Shown: positions 55,316 to 63,800 of the stretch, piece by piece
Numbering within the stretch: position 1 is the first letter of the stretch
Layout of the letters: the number at the start of each line of letters is the position of its first letter
Assembly: GCF_007556595.1 (NCBI RefSeq)
Contig: NZ_VJNB01000005.1
Coordinates: forward strand, 62,001 to 126,000
Length of the DNA stretch: 64,000 bases
Direction: 5' to 3'
Source of the DNA: Tepidimonas alkaliphilus
GTDB taxonomy: Bacteria; Pseudomonadota; Gammaproteobacteria; Burkholderiales; Burkholderiaceae_C
The notes under the pieces: generated by a model
What the model saw: the letters and a program-made list of their open reading frames with translations, nothing else
What the model was told of the DNA's origin: nothing
Database searches by the model: none
Translations under genes and position numbers: made by a program

Positions 55316-55758
55316 CCCTTGAGCCGCTGACCGGCGCCGTCCAGCACGCGGATGTCGATCGGCACCCCCTGGCGCACGCTCATCGAGACGGTGCAGAACT
55401 CCTCGAACTGCGCCAGGATGCGGTCGAGGTGCTCGTAGTCGGCGCCGGGGCGCTCCAGCTGGATGTCCACCTCGATGCGCTGGATGCGCAGCCGGCCTTG
55501 CTCGTTGCGATCCACGGTGGAGCGCGCCACCGCGCGCAGCGTGCCGGGGTCGTTCTTGAACTTGGTCAGCGCAAACGTCAGGCTGGCCGACAGGCAGTTG
55601 GCCACCGCCGCCAGCAGCAGGTGGTTGGGCGTGGGGCCCTGCCCGTGGCCGAGCGGGGCCGGCTCGTCGCTGAACAGGTGCGGCCAGCCGGTGCCGAAGT
55701 CGATGTCGAACTGGTAGCCGCTGCGGCGGGTCAAGGTGACGGTGGCTTGGGAGGCCAT
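55312..55758 (-). CDS. OsmC-family peroxidase-like protein
   Basis: 148-residue OsmC-fold thiol protein. One Cys is in LLLAAVANCLSASLTFAL near residue 54 and the second is in EEFCTVSMSVRQG near 122, the paired positions used by OsmC/Ohr peroxidases. Members reduce organic hydroperoxides or act on sulfur compounds; the neighbouring sulfide oxidase-like gene makes a sulfur or persulfide link attractive but unproven. It is divergent from that gene. Confidence 0.88.
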   Translation of the reverse strand: MASQATVTLTRRSGYQFDIDFGTGWPHLFSDEPAPLGHGQGPTPNHLLLAAVANCLSASLTFALTKFKNDPGTLRAVARSTVDRNEQGRLRIQRIEVDIQLERPGADYEHLDRILAQFEEFCTVSMSVRQGVPIDIRVLDGAGQRLKG

Positions 55759-55833
55759 ATGCGGGAAACTCCTAGGCTAGACGAGCCCGATCGATTGAGA
55801 AATATCAAATGAACTGGACCACGTGTTTTTGAT

Positions 55834-55855
55834 CATACAAACTCCCGAGAGTATG
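55834..55855. promoter_or_regulatory. CATAC/GTATG dyad upstream of the SQR-like gene
   Basis: CATAC (55834-55838) and GTATG (55851-55855) are separated by 12 bases, 18 bases before the flavoprotein ATG. It may be an operator for an ArsR-type sulfide sensor or another regulator, inferred from symmetry and position only. A sigma-54 promoter was looked for and not found. Confidence 0.35.
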
Positions 55856-55872
55856 AAACGAGGACGCAGAGG

Positions 55873-57210
55873 ATGAACGACCATCATGTTGACCGTCGCG
55901 CCGCGCTGCGCCGGCTGGCCATGCTGGCTGGCGGCGGCGTGGCGCTGGCCGGCGTCGGCGCCACCACCACCCCCGCACGCGCGGCCACCGAGCCGGTGCG
56001 CACCCAGGCCCGCATCGCCATCGTCGGCGCCGGCGCCGCCGGCCTGGCGGCGGCCTCGCGCCTGTCGCAGCGGCTGCAGGGCGCGCAGATCACGCTGATC
56101 GACGCCCGGCGCGAGCACTACTACCAACCCGGCTACACGCTGGTCGGCGCGGGCATCAAGCCGGCCAGTTATGTCGTCTCCACCACGCAGGAATACATCC
56201 CGCGCGGCGTGGAGTGGGTGCAGGAAGCCGCCGCCGAGCTCGACCCCGACGCACGCAAGGTCGTCACCGCCAGCGGGCGCGCGGTGCCGTATGACTTTTT
56301 GATCGTGGCCTGCGGGCTGGAGCTGAACTACGGCGGCATCGAGGGCATGGACCCCGGCCTGATCGGCCGCGAGGGCATCGGCAGCGTTTATTACGGCCCG
56401 CAGGCTGCCGCTGAAACGTGGAAGACGATGGCCGCCTTCGCGCAAAAAGGCGGCGTGGCGCTGATGGGCCGCCCTCATACCGACATGAAGTGCGCCGGCG
56501 CGCCGCTCAAATACACCTTCATCACCGACGACCGGCTGCGCCGCGCCGGCACGCGCGGCAAGGCCGAACTTCACTATTTTGCGCCGCAAAAAACGCTGTT
56601 TTCGGTGCCGATTGTGGCCGAAAAGGTGCGCATGCTGTTCCAAGATCGCGGCGTCAAGACGCACCTGGAGCACCGGTTGGTGGCCATCGATGCGGGGCGG
56701 CGCATCGCCACTTACGAGTCGCCGGCGGGCCGCACCGAGATGCAGTGGGACTTCATCCACGTGGTGCCGCCGATGCGCGCGCCAGAGGTGGTGCGCAACA
56801 GCCCGCTGCCTTGGCAGGACGGGCCGTTTGCCCGCGAGAGCTGGCTGGAGGTGGACCGCGAGACGCTGCGCCACAAACGCTACGCCAATGTGTTCGGCGT
56901 CGGCGACATCGCTGGCGTGCCCAAGGGCAAGACCGCCGCCAGCGTCAAATGGCAGGTGCCGGTGGCGGTGGACCACCTGATCGGCGACATCACCGGCAAG
57001 CCCTCCAGCGAAACCTACAACGGCTACACCTCTTGCCCGCTGATCACCCGGCTGGGCCGCGCGATGCTGATCGAGTTTGACTATCACGACAACCTCTACC
57101 AATCGTTCCCGGGGTTCATCGCGCCACTGGAGGAGCTGTGGGTCAGCTGGGTGATGAAGACGATGGCGCTCAAGCCCACTTACCTTAGCATGCTGCGCGG
57201 ACGCGCCTGA
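55873..57210 (+). CDS. Sulfide:quinone oxidoreductase-like flavoprotein (type II-like)
   Basis: FAD-dependent oxidoreductase of 445 residues. The N-terminus MNDHHVDRRAALRRLAMLAGGGVALAG resembles a twin-arginine signal, suggesting a periplasmic position. The FAD motif is RIAIVGAGAAGLAAASRLS near residue 47. The redox cysteines expected of SQR are present: C207 in DMKCAGAPLKYTF and C388 in YNGYTSCPLITRLG, the pair used to hold bridging sulfur. FGVGDIAGVPKGKTAASV supplies the second FAD contact. KTMALKPTYLSML at the end may help membrane attachment. Sulfide oxidation to persulfide/sulfur with quinone is likely; a related flavocytochrome-like role is possible. It is followed by a small membrane protein. 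Confidence 0.85.
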   Translation: MNDHHVDRRAALRRLAMLAGGGVALAGVGATTTPARAATEPVRTQARIAIVGAGAAGLAAASRLSQRLQGAQITLIDARREHYYQPGYTLVGAGIKPASYVVSTTQEYIPRGVEWVQEAAAELDPDARKVVTASGRAVPYDFLIVACGLELNYGGIEGMDPGLIGREGIGSVYYGPQAAAETWKTMAAFAQKGGVALMGRPHTDMKCAGAPLKYTFITDDRLRRAGTRGKAELHYFAPQKTLFSVPIVAEKVRMLFQDRGVKTHLEHRLVAIDAGRRIATYESPAGRTEMQWDFIHVVPPMRAPEVVRNSPLPWQDGPFARESWLEVDRETLRHKRYANVFGVGDIAGVPKGKTAASVKWQVPVAVDHLIGDITGKPSSETYNGYTSCPLITRLGRAMLIEFDYHDNLYQSFPGFIAPLEELWVSWVMKTMALKPTYLSMLRGRA

Positions 57211-57237
57211 GCCCATTCAACAAGTAGCGAGGAGACG

Positions 57238-57603
57238 ATGAAGGACTACGATCCGATGGTGTTTCTGGCGGTGTTCCAGGAAATGCTGGGGCCGCTGCTG
57301 TGGATTCTGCCGCTGCTGGCGCTGGCGGCGGTGGCGGGCTTCGTGTGGGTATGGCGACGCGAAGGCGGCTTGGTGTCGCGCCGGCTAGTGCGCGCCGAGC
57401 TGCTGGGCCTGCTGGGCGGCGGCCTGGCGCTGGTGATCATGGCGGCGGTGTCGTCGTCGGGCTTCACCGACGCCGCAGGTCCCGCCGACTGGTTCTTGAT
57501 CATGATCGTCTATGGCGTCGGGTTTGTGGCCACCACCGTGCTGGCCTACACGGTGCTGGGGCTGCTGTGGCCCCGGCAACCCACAGCCAAACCCGCCACC
57601 TAA
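57238..57603 (+). CDS. Small three-helix membrane protein (DUF5368-like)
   Basis: 121 residues with three hydrophobic segments: MLGPLLWILPLLALAAVAGFVWVW, LLGLLGGGLALVIMAAVSSSGF and WFLIMIVYGVGFVATTVLAYTVLGLLW. The sequence resembles DUF5368 proteins, but this is from memory. The ATG follows GAGGAGACG. It lies 27 bases after the SQR-like gene and probably belongs with it, possibly as a membrane anchor or quinone-site partner. Function is unknown. Confidence 0.7.
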   Translation: MKDYDPMVFLAVFQEMLGPLLWILPLLALAAVAGFVWVWRREGGLVSRRLVRAELLGLLGGGLALVIMAAVSSSGFTDAAGPADWFLIMIVYGVGFVATTVLAYTVLGLLWPRQPTAKPAT

Positions 57604-57679
57604 CGCCGCGGCGCAAGCAAACCATCCCACGGCGGCTGGCGGCTGAGGGTTGTGACGCTGTCAAAACCGCCCCGTCGCC

Positions 57680-57931
57680 TCAACCGCCGGCCACCGGCGG
57701 CCAGATGGCCAGCACGTCGCCTTCTTGCAGACGGCGCTCAGGGCGCTGCGGCGGGGCCACATACACGCCGTTGACCAGCACCAGGTGCACGAGCTGAGGC
57801 GGCAGGTTGAGGCGGTCGATCGCCTGTTGCACCGTGGTGCCGTCGGGCAGCGGCAGAGTGATGGAGTTGCCGTGGCCTGCGGCGGGCAAATGATCCGACA
57901 GCGTCGCAAACAATTTGAGCGTGACGTTCAT
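57680..57931 (-). CDS. MoaD/ThiS-family sulfur carrier in the aor operon
   Basis: 83-residue ubiquitin-like protein ending in the Gly-Gly tail (IWPPVAGG) whose last residue is normally converted to a thiocarboxylate. The fold is visible in VTLKLFATLSDHLP, LPDGTTVQQAIDRLNL and VLVNGVYVAPPQR, then LQEGDVLAIWPPVAGG. The ATG at 57931 is four bases after the aorC stop. Its position suggests it supplies sulfur for the tungstopterin dithiolene of the neighbouring aldehyde oxidoreductase, although a thiamine or molybdopterin role in general metabolism is possible. Confidence 0.88.
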   Translation of the reverse strand: MNVTLKLFATLSDHLPAAGHGNSITLPLPDGTTVQQAIDRLNLPPQLVHLVLVNGVYVAPPQRPERRLQEGDVLAIWPPVAGG

Positions 57932-57935
57932 CGCC

Positions 57936-59249
57936 TCATCGTAACGCGGCTTCGGCTGGGCTGCCAGGGCGCCCACGGCGGCGCGCGTCCCCCGGCCCAG
58001 CCCAATCCGCTTGCCCCTGGGCGCAGGCCAAATAGGCGCTCATGAACTGGGTCGGATCGCGTCGTAGCGTCTCTTTCCACGGCCCGAGGCGCACCTGCCC
58101 CTCGACCAAGCCGCGCAACGCGCCGATGTGCGCCGTCCAGCCAACCGTATTGCTGCCGATCAGGCGGTCGCCGTCGAACGCCAGGCTGATCATGCGCGGG
58201 CGCGCTTCGTCCACCCACTCGACGTGCTCGCCGCCTGGCACGCCCTGCCACTGGCCAAAGCTGCTGGAAATCAACCCGAGCGTGTCCAGCACGTTGATCT
58301 GCGTGACGCCGCGCAGCTCGGCGGCTCGGCCGGCCATGTTGAGCGCCGCCACGCGCGCCTGCTCCGCCGCGTTGGGCTGGATGGCGCTGACGATGGAGCG
58401 GGCGCTGACCTTGTCGAACGCCTCGGCGCAGTCGCCGGCGGCGTAGATGCCCGGCACGTTGGTCTGCATGCGCTCATCCGTCAGCACGCCCTGCAGGCAG
58501 CGGATGCCGCTGCCCTCCAGAAACCCGATCGCCGGGCGCACGCCGGCGGCGATGATGACGAGGTCGGCGGCCACGCGCTCGCCGTTGGACAGCCGCGCCT
58601 GCAACGGGGCCGCATGCTCAATGGCCTCGATGCGCGTGCCGGTCAGCACGCGCACGCCTTGCTGCTCGCACCAGCGGCGGATCATGCCGCCCGCAGTCGG
58701 GCCCATCATGCGCGGCACCATGCGGTCGCCCATCTCGACCACCGTCAGCTGCACGCCGCGCTGCTTGAGCGCCTCCATGATGATGCAGCCGATGAAGCCG
58801 GCCCCCAGCTGCAGCACGCGCGCGCCGGGCGTGGCGCGCTGCAGGATGGCGCGGGCGTCGGCCAGCGTCCAGCAGTGGTGCACGCCAGGCAGGTCGATGC
58901 CGCGGATCGGGGGCTTGAGCGGCTGCGAGCCGGTGGCGATCAGCAGCCGGTCGAACGCCAGCGTGGCGCCATCGGCCAACTGCACGGTGCGGCTTTCGGC
59001 GTCCACCGCCACCGCTCGCCCTTGCACGCGCTCGATGCGCAGCGCCTCGTAATGCCCCGGCGACTTGCGCAGCCACGTGCCGTCCTCGCCGATCTGGCCG
59101 ATCAGCAGGTAGGGGATCGCCATGCGCGAATACGGCGGCTCGGGCTCGTCGCCGACCAAGGTGATGCGGTCGGCTGGGGCGTGCTTGCGGATCGTCTCCG
59201 CGGCGATGACGCCGGCCGGGCCGGCGCCGAGGATCACGTGGTGCGTCAT
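57936..59249 (-). CDS. aorC: Aldehyde oxidoreductase FAD subunit (AorC-like)
   Basis: NAD(P)H-binding flavoprotein of 437 residues from the ATG at 59249 (MTHHVILGAGPAGVIAAETI). It passes electrons between NAD(H) and the iron-sulfur subunit of the tungsten enzyme. FAD motif GAGPAG near residue 10, NAD motif GARVLQLGAGFIGCIIMEAL near 150, and the FAD contact VPGIYAAGDCAEAF near 275. The family is the pyridine nucleotide-disulfide oxidoreductase type but without a CXXXXC pair, as in Aromatoleum AorC and NADH-dependent nitrite reductase-like proteins. It is 94 bases downstream of aorB, coupled to the MoaD-like gene. Confidence 0.88.
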   Translation of the reverse strand: MTHHVILGAGPAGVIAAETIRKHAPADRITLVGDEPEPPYSRMAIPYLLIGQIGEDGTWLRKSPGHYEALRIERVQGRAVAVDAESRTVQLADGATLAFDRLLIATGSQPLKPPIRGIDLPGVHHCWTLADARAILQRATPGARVLQLGAGFIGCIIMEALKQRGVQLTVVEMGDRMVPRMMGPTAGGMIRRWCEQQGVRVLTGTRIEAIEHAAPLQARLSNGERVAADLVIIAAGVRPAIGFLEGSGIRCLQGVLTDERMQTNVPGIYAAGDCAEAFDKVSARSIVSAIQPNAAEQARVAALNMAGRAAELRGVTQINVLDTLGLISSSFGQWQGVPGGEHVEWVDEARPRMISLAFDGDRLIGSNTVGWTAHIGALRGLVEGQVRLGPWKETLRRDPTQFMSAYLACAQGQADWAGPGDARRRGRPGSPAEAALR

Positions 59250-59343
59250 CAGCAAGGCTCCCATCCGCGGGAAGGGCCCCGCGCCGGGCCCAGCCGGCCA
59301 TCCTCAGCCGGCCGGGGCGCGGGAGCAAAAGCGCACAGGCCAC

Positions 59344-61191
59344 TCACAGCCCAAGGCGGGCCTTGGTCTGCGGCGTCGGGCGGCCCTGCTCGTCCCAGCC
59401 GCGCACTTGGTAATACTTTGGCAGCATCTGCGGCAGCCTGTTGACGAGTCCCTTGGCCGGGCCGGTCTTGGCCGGCTCGGTCAGCAGGCGCGGCGGCAGC
59501 GTGTCGTCTTTGGCCGTGAAGCCCGCCGCCAGGTTGAACTCGCGCTCCAGGTTCCAGATGCGCTCGCCGATGCGCTCCAGCTCCTGCACGGTGAACTCCT
59601 CGCCGCACGCCGCCGCCACCTGCGGCGCCACGTCCGCCAGCGTCCAGGCAAAGCTCGTGAAGATGCAGATGCCCGCCGAGTCGAACGCCGCCGTGGCGTC
59701 CTGGAACGCCTTGACGAGCTCGGGCTTGCCCTCGGTGGTCAGCGGATCGGTCTTGACCGGGATGCCCAGCACCTCCGAAGCAACCGTGTAGCCGCGCAGG
59801 TGGCAGGCGCCGCGGTTGCTGGTGGCGTAGGCCAGCCCCATGCCCTGGATGCCGCGGCTGTCGTAGGCCGGGAATTCCTGCCCCTTGACGCTCATCGACA
59901 GCTCCGGGTGGCCATACTTTTCGCACAGGCGCTTGCTGCCCAGGCCGATTTCCTTGCCGAAGCCGATGCCCAGCGCGGTCATCTCAGCCAGCTCGCACAG
60001 CGCGCGCGCCGAGCCGAACGGCGCCTCCAGCCCGATCTGCTCCCGGGTCAGCACGCCCATCTCATACAGCTCCATCACCGCGCCGACGGTGGCGCCGAAG
60101 CTGATCGGGTCCATGCCGTGCTCGTTGCAGATCAGGTTGGCGTACTGCAGCGCCTCCAGGTCGCGCACCCCGTTGGCGGCCCCCAGCGCCCAGGCCGCCT
60201 CGTACTCCAGCCCGCCGCTGGCGCCCCAATACTGCGGCTTGTTCTGCACGCTGAAGTGCGTCTCGTCGATCTTGCTGATGCGCCCGCAGGCGATCGTGCA
60301 GCCGAAGCACGCCTGGTTCGTCACGAGGTGCGTTTTGCCGTCGGTCGGGCGCGGCCGCAGCATGGCCTCGGCGGAAATGTCGTCCGCGCCTTCGAACTGC
60401 ACGTCGCGGTGGTTGCGCGTCGGCAGCGCGCCGACTTCATTGATGACGTTCATCAGCACCTGCGTGCCGTACTTTGGCAGGCCCTGGCCGGTGACGGCGT
60501 TGTCCGCGAGCACCTTCTTGGCCGCCCGCGTGGCCGCCATGAACGCCTTCGGATCGCGCAGGTTGCCCACCCCCTTGGTGCCACGCACGGCGATGGCCTT
60601 GAGGTTTTTGCTGCCGGCCACCGCGCCGACACCGGAGCGCCCGGCGGCGCGGTGCAGGTCGTTGACGACGCAGGCGAACAGCACCTGGTTCTCACCCGCG
60701 CGGCCGATGCTGGAGATGCGCAGCAGCGGATCCTGCAGCGTGGTCTTGAGCGTCTCCTCGGTCTCCCAGACGCTTTTGCCCCACAGGTGCGAGGCGTCGC
60801 GCAGCTCGGCCACGTCGTCGTGGATGTAGAGATAGACCGGCTTGGGCGCGCGGCCCTCGAAGATGATCATGTCCCAGCCGGCCATCTTCAGCTCCGCGCC
60901 CCAGTAGCCGCCGGAGTTGGAGCAGGCGATCGCCCCGGTCAGCGGCCCCTTGGTGATGACGGTGTAGCGCCCGCCGGTGGAGGCCATCGTGCCGGTCAGC
61001 GGGCCGGTGGCCCAGATGATCTTGTTGTCCGGCGACAGCGGATCGACCTTGGGGTCGATCTCCTCCACCAGGTACTTGGTGCCCAGCCCCCGCGAACCCA
61101 GGTACTGGCGCGCCCAGTCCATGTTCAGCGGCTCCGGCGTGCAGGTGCCCGCGGTGAGGTTGACGCGCAGAATCTTGCCAGCCCATGCCAT
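59344..61191 (-). CDS. aorB: Tungsten-containing aldehyde:ferredoxin oxidoreductase, catalytic subunit
   Basis: Oxidises aldehydes to carboxylates (and may run in reverse) at a bis-tungstopterin centre with one 4Fe-4S cluster. 615 residues, the expected length. The ATG at 61191 follows AACGAGGAGACC. The N-terminus MAWAGKILRVNLTAGTCTPEPL is diagnostic, as is SRGLGTKYLVEEID. The cluster cysteines are C295, C298, C302 (QACFGCTIACGRI) and C509 (DSAGICIF), in the same arrangement as the Pyrococcus AOR C288/C291/C295/C494. Other conserved segments include SGGYWGAELKMAGWDMIIFEG, AAGRSGVGAVAGSKNLKAIAVRG and SNRGACHLRGYT. The substrate is probably an aromatic or aliphatic aldehyde; context does not decide. 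Confidence 0.95.
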   Translation of the reverse strand: MAWAGKILRVNLTAGTCTPEPLNMDWARQYLGSRGLGTKYLVEEIDPKVDPLSPDNKIIWATGPLTGTMASTGGRYTVITKGPLTGAIACSNSGGYWGAELKMAGWDMIIFEGRAPKPVYLYIHDDVAELRDASHLWGKSVWETEETLKTTLQDPLLRISSIGRAGENQVLFACVVNDLHRAAGRSGVGAVAGSKNLKAIAVRGTKGVGNLRDPKAFMAATRAAKKVLADNAVTGQGLPKYGTQVLMNVINEVGALPTRNHRDVQFEGADDISAEAMLRPRPTDGKTHLVTNQACFGCTIACGRISKIDETHFSVQNKPQYWGASGGLEYEAAWALGAANGVRDLEALQYANLICNEHGMDPISFGATVGAVMELYEMGVLTREQIGLEAPFGSARALCELAEMTALGIGFGKEIGLGSKRLCEKYGHPELSMSVKGQEFPAYDSRGIQGMGLAYATSNRGACHLRGYTVASEVLGIPVKTDPLTTEGKPELVKAFQDATAAFDSAGICIFTSFAWTLADVAPQVAAACGEEFTVQELERIGERIWNLEREFNLAAGFTAKDDTLPPRLLTEPAKTGPAKGLVNRLPQMLPKYYQVRGWDEQGRPTPQTKARLGL

Positions 61192-61223
61192 GGTCGGTCT
61201 CCTCGTTGTCGGATGCGCGGGGG

Positions 61224-61706
61224 TCAGGCCGCCGCCGGGGCGCTCTGGTTGCCGAGCTTGTCGGCCCACTGCTGCATGCGCGCCAGGCCCGTCCAGTTGG
61301 CGTCGATGTAGGTGATGGCCCCGGTCGGGCAGGCCTCGGCGCAGGCCGGCTGGCCGCCGCACAGGTCGCACTTCTGTACCTTGCCGGTCTCGGCCACGTA
61401 GTTGATGGTGCCGAACGGGCAGGCGATGGTGCAGACCTTGCAGCCGACGCAGGTGGCTTCGCTGACGACCTTGGCGCCGGTGACCTTGTCCACGGTGATG
61501 GCCTCCACCGGGCAGGCGTGCAGGCACCAAGCCTCGTCGCACTGGGTGCAGGTGTAGGGCACCTTGCGGCCAGTATGGTGAAAGTCAAACACCTTGATGC
61601 GCGATTTGGACGTCGCAAAGACGCCAAAATGCTCGTAAGAACAAGCCATCTCACACGACAAGCATCCGGTGCACTTGGCCGGATCGATGTGCAGCACCTT
61701 GTGCAT
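61224..61706 (-). CDS. aorA: Four-cluster ferredoxin-type subunit (AorA-like)
   Basis: 160-residue polyferredoxin. The ATG at 61706 follows CCAGGAGACCGCGCC; an upstream start at 61739 is less likely. Sixteen cysteines form four 4Fe-4S motifs: CTGCLSCEMAC; CTQCDEAWCLHACP; CVGCKVCTIACP; and CDLCGGQPACAEACP. This resembles the DMSO-reductase/AOR electron-transfer type. It probably wires the tungsten subunit AorB to the FAD subunit AorC. It is first of the minus-strand aorA-aorB-aorC-moaD operon, 32 bases ahead of aorB. Confidence 0.92.
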   Translation of the reverse strand: MHKVLHIDPAKCTGCLSCEMACSYEHFGVFATSKSRIKVFDFHHTGRKVPYTCTQCDEAWCLHACPVEAITVDKVTGAKVVSEATCVGCKVCTIACPFGTINYVAETGKVQKCDLCGGQPACAEACPTGAITYIDANWTGLARMQQWADKLGNQSAPAAA

Positions 61707-61793
61707 GGCGCGGTCTCCTGGAACATGCCCGGGCATCACCCCTGCCCGCGGGAAGCTTTTTCGGCTATTCTTGACGCCAAGGCACCGATCCGC

Positions 61794-61837
61794 TTTCGGG
61801 TTTTCCCCGAAAAACCGTCGAAATTCTCAAAATGAGA
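61794..61837. promoter_or_regulatory. Inverted repeats in the aorA-regulator divergent region
   Basis: TTTCGGG-TTTTC-CCCGAAA (61794-61812) and TCTCA-AAA-TGAGA (61825-61837) are perfect inverted repeats between the divergent operons. The second is the more plausible operator, being 51 bases before the regulator start and about 120 before aorA. A GG-N10-GC sigma-54 box was searched for and not found. Confidence 0.45.
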
Positions 61838-61887
61838 CAGGCCCGATCCGAAAGCCCGGACGGCGCCCGTCCGCCAGGAGACCGCGG

Positions 61888-62970
61888 ATGCCGCTCACCG
61901 AACCTGCTTCAGCGCGGCTGCAGGCCATTGAGCTCGCGCGTCGGCTTTGGCTCGACGAGCGGCGCGAAGACCCGACCGTGCTGCCCGACTGGATTGCCGC
62001 CTCGTGGCGGCGTTGCTTGGCCCGCGGTCGCCAGCCCTATGAACGCTTGACGTTCGATCAAGTCGGCGCATCGGCCCAGCGCTGCGCGCTGGAGCGCAAC
62101 GCCGCTTTGCGCCGCGTGGCCACGCCGATCATCGAAAGCAGCCTGGCTCAGGCCATGCGGGATACGGGCTACTTTGCGCTGCTGACCGACGCGCACGGGG
62201 TGGTCATCGGGGTGCACGGCCCCGCCGACCTGGCCAACCCGCATGTGCAGGCGATTGCCCGCATCGGCGTGGACTTGTCGGAAGCTGCGGTCGGCACCAC
62301 CGCCATTGGCGCGGCTTTGGGCGAGCGCATGCCGGTGTGGCTGCATCGCGGCGAACACTTTTTCGAAGACACGGCGGTTTATTCCTGCGCCGGGGCCCCG
62401 TTGTTTGGCCCGGATGGCGCATGCATCGGCATGCTTGACCTGACCGGCGTGCTGGCACCCGAGCGCCGTGCGCTCAAGCACTTGGTGGCGGCCACCGCGC
62501 GCCGCATCGAACACGCCCTGGTGGCGGCGGCGCCCCATGCGCTGAGCCTGCGCTTGGCTTGGCCGGGCCGCCTGCCGGGCGATGACGCGGATGGCATCTT
62601 GGCGTTGGACGGCGACGGAGCGATCGTGGCGGCCAACCGCGCCGCCGCCGAGATGCTCGACCTGCAACCGCCGTGGCCCCACATTGAAGCGGCGCTGGCC
62701 TTGCCCGCCTCGGCGCTGTTTGACGCCGCGCGGCGGCAACGCCCGCCTTGGGAAGCACCTACTTGGGCTGGGCTGCGGGTGATGCTGCTGGCGCAATTGG
62801 CCAGCCAAGAGCCGCCCGCAGGCGCATCGGCCACGGCGCTGCCGCTGCGCCACCGCCAGACAGCCCTGATCCGCCAGGCCGTGGCCGAAGCCGGCGGCAA
62901 CGTCGCCGAGGCTGCGCGGCGGTTGGGCATCAGCCGCGCAACGGTTTACCGCAAGCTGCAGTCGCCATGA
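61888..62970 (+). CDS. AcoR/Fis-type transcriptional regulator lacking the AAA+ domain
   Basis: 360 residues from an ATG at 61888, which follows CCAGGAGACCGCGG. The N-terminus (LPDWIAASWRRCLARG, YERLTFDQV) is the AcoR-type start, followed by a GAF domain near residues 80-200 (SEAAVGTTAIGAALGERMPVWLHRGEHFFEDTAVYSCAGAPLFGPDG). The end is a Fis-type helix-turn-helix: ALIRQAVAEAGGNVAEAARRLGISRATVYRKLQS. The sigma-54-interacting AAA+ module (GAFTGA and Walker motifs) is absent, so the protein cannot activate sigma-54 promoters in the usual way. It is divergent from the aor operon, which it probably controls. The ligand is likely an aldehyde or alcohol, by inference. Confidence 0.88.
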   Translation: MPLTEPASARLQAIELARRLWLDERREDPTVLPDWIAASWRRCLARGRQPYERLTFDQVGASAQRCALERNAALRRVATPIIESSLAQAMRDTGYFALLTDAHGVVIGVHGPADLANPHVQAIARIGVDLSEAAVGTTAIGAALGERMPVWLHRGEHFFEDTAVYSCAGAPLFGPDGACIGMLDLTGVLAPERRALKHLVAATARRIEHALVAAAPHALSLRLAWPGRLPGDDADGILALDGDGAIVAANRAAAEMLDLQPPWPHIEAALALPASALFDAARRQRPPWEAPTWAGLRVMLLAQLASQEPPAGASATALPLRHRQTALIRQAVAEAGGNVAEAARRLGISRATVYRKLQSP

Positions 62971-62981
62971 CGTCAGCCGGC

Positions 62982-63800
62982 CTAGGGGCTAGCGGCCACT
63001 GGCTGAAACACCATCTCGCCGTGAAGACGGAACGCCGCGATCGCCGCTTGGCCTCGCGGCCCGGCCAGCCAGTCGGCCACCCGCTGCGCCCACTCCGCTT
63101 GCACGTGCGGATGGCGGCGCGGGTTCGTGACCACCACCGCGTAGGGGTTGCGCAGCCGCGCATCGCCCTGCACCAGCACGGTCAGCTCGGCACGGTGGCG
63201 AAAACTTGCCCATGTGGCGCGATCGGCCAACGTGTAGGCCGCCAGCGCCGCCGCCATTTGCAGCGCAGGCCCCATGCCGCAGCCGCAGGCGCGGTGTCCG
63301 CGACCGATGGGGCCCCGACCGCCAGCCAGCGCCCACAGCCGCTGCTCGGCCATGTGGGTGCCGCTGCGATCCGCGCGGGAAATCCACGGCGCGCCCGCCG
63401 CCGCGATGCGCTGCAACGCCTGCACCGCATCCCCGCCGCGCGCGCCTGCGGGGTCATGGCGCGGCCCCACCATCAGCAAATCGTTGACCATCACTTCGAT
63501 GCGTCGCAACCCATGGCCCTGCGCCACCAGGGCGGTTTCCGCCTGCGCATCGTGCCCCAGCAACAAGTCGGCATCGCCGCGGCGCACCAGCTCGACCGCC
63601 TGCCCGGTACCGACGGCCACCACCCGCAGCTCGATGCCGGTGTCTTGGCGCAAGCGCGCTCGCAAATGGGCCATCAGCCCAGAATGCTCCACCGACGTGG
63701 TGGTGGCCAACACAACCGTCGGCGCCGCTGCCCACCCGCGGCGCGCCGGCCCGACGCAGCCAACCGCCGCGGTTGCCAGCAACCAGCCGCGACGCCTCAT
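62982..63800 (-). CDS. tupA: Tungstate ABC transporter binding protein TupA
   Basis: Periplasmic oxyanion receptor of 272 residues with a signal peptide ending GWAAAP. TupA signatures are present: VVLATTTSVEHSGL near residue 30 (TTTS motif), ISRADRSGTHMAEQRLWALAG near 135 (SRGDXSGTH-like), and an AVVVTNPRRHP region near the C-terminus. These distinguish tungstate-specific TupA from ModA. It is expressed with tupC (ATGA overlap with the partial gene to the right) and convergent with the AcoR-like gene. It fits supply of tungsten for the adjacent aldehyde oxidoreductase. A permease (TupB) is not in this window. Confidence 0.88.
   Translation of the reverse strand: MRRRGWLLATAAVGCVGPARRGWAAAPTVVLATTTSVEHSGLMAHLRARLRQDTGIELRVVAVGTGQAVELVRRGDADLLLGHDAQAETALVAQGHGLRRIEVMVNDLLMVGPRHDPAGARGGDAVQALQRIAAAGAPWISRADRSGTHMAEQRLWALAGGRGPIGRGHRACGCGMGPALQMAAALAAYTLADRATWASFRHRAELTVLVQGDARLRNPYAVVVTNPRRHPHVQAEWAQRVADWLAGPRGQAAIAAFRLHGEMVFQPVAASP

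Noticed and set aside
55811-55830. Possible sigma-54 promoter before the SQR-like gene
   Set aside because: TGGACC lacks the required GC element twelve bases downstream, so the GG-N10-GC core is not met.
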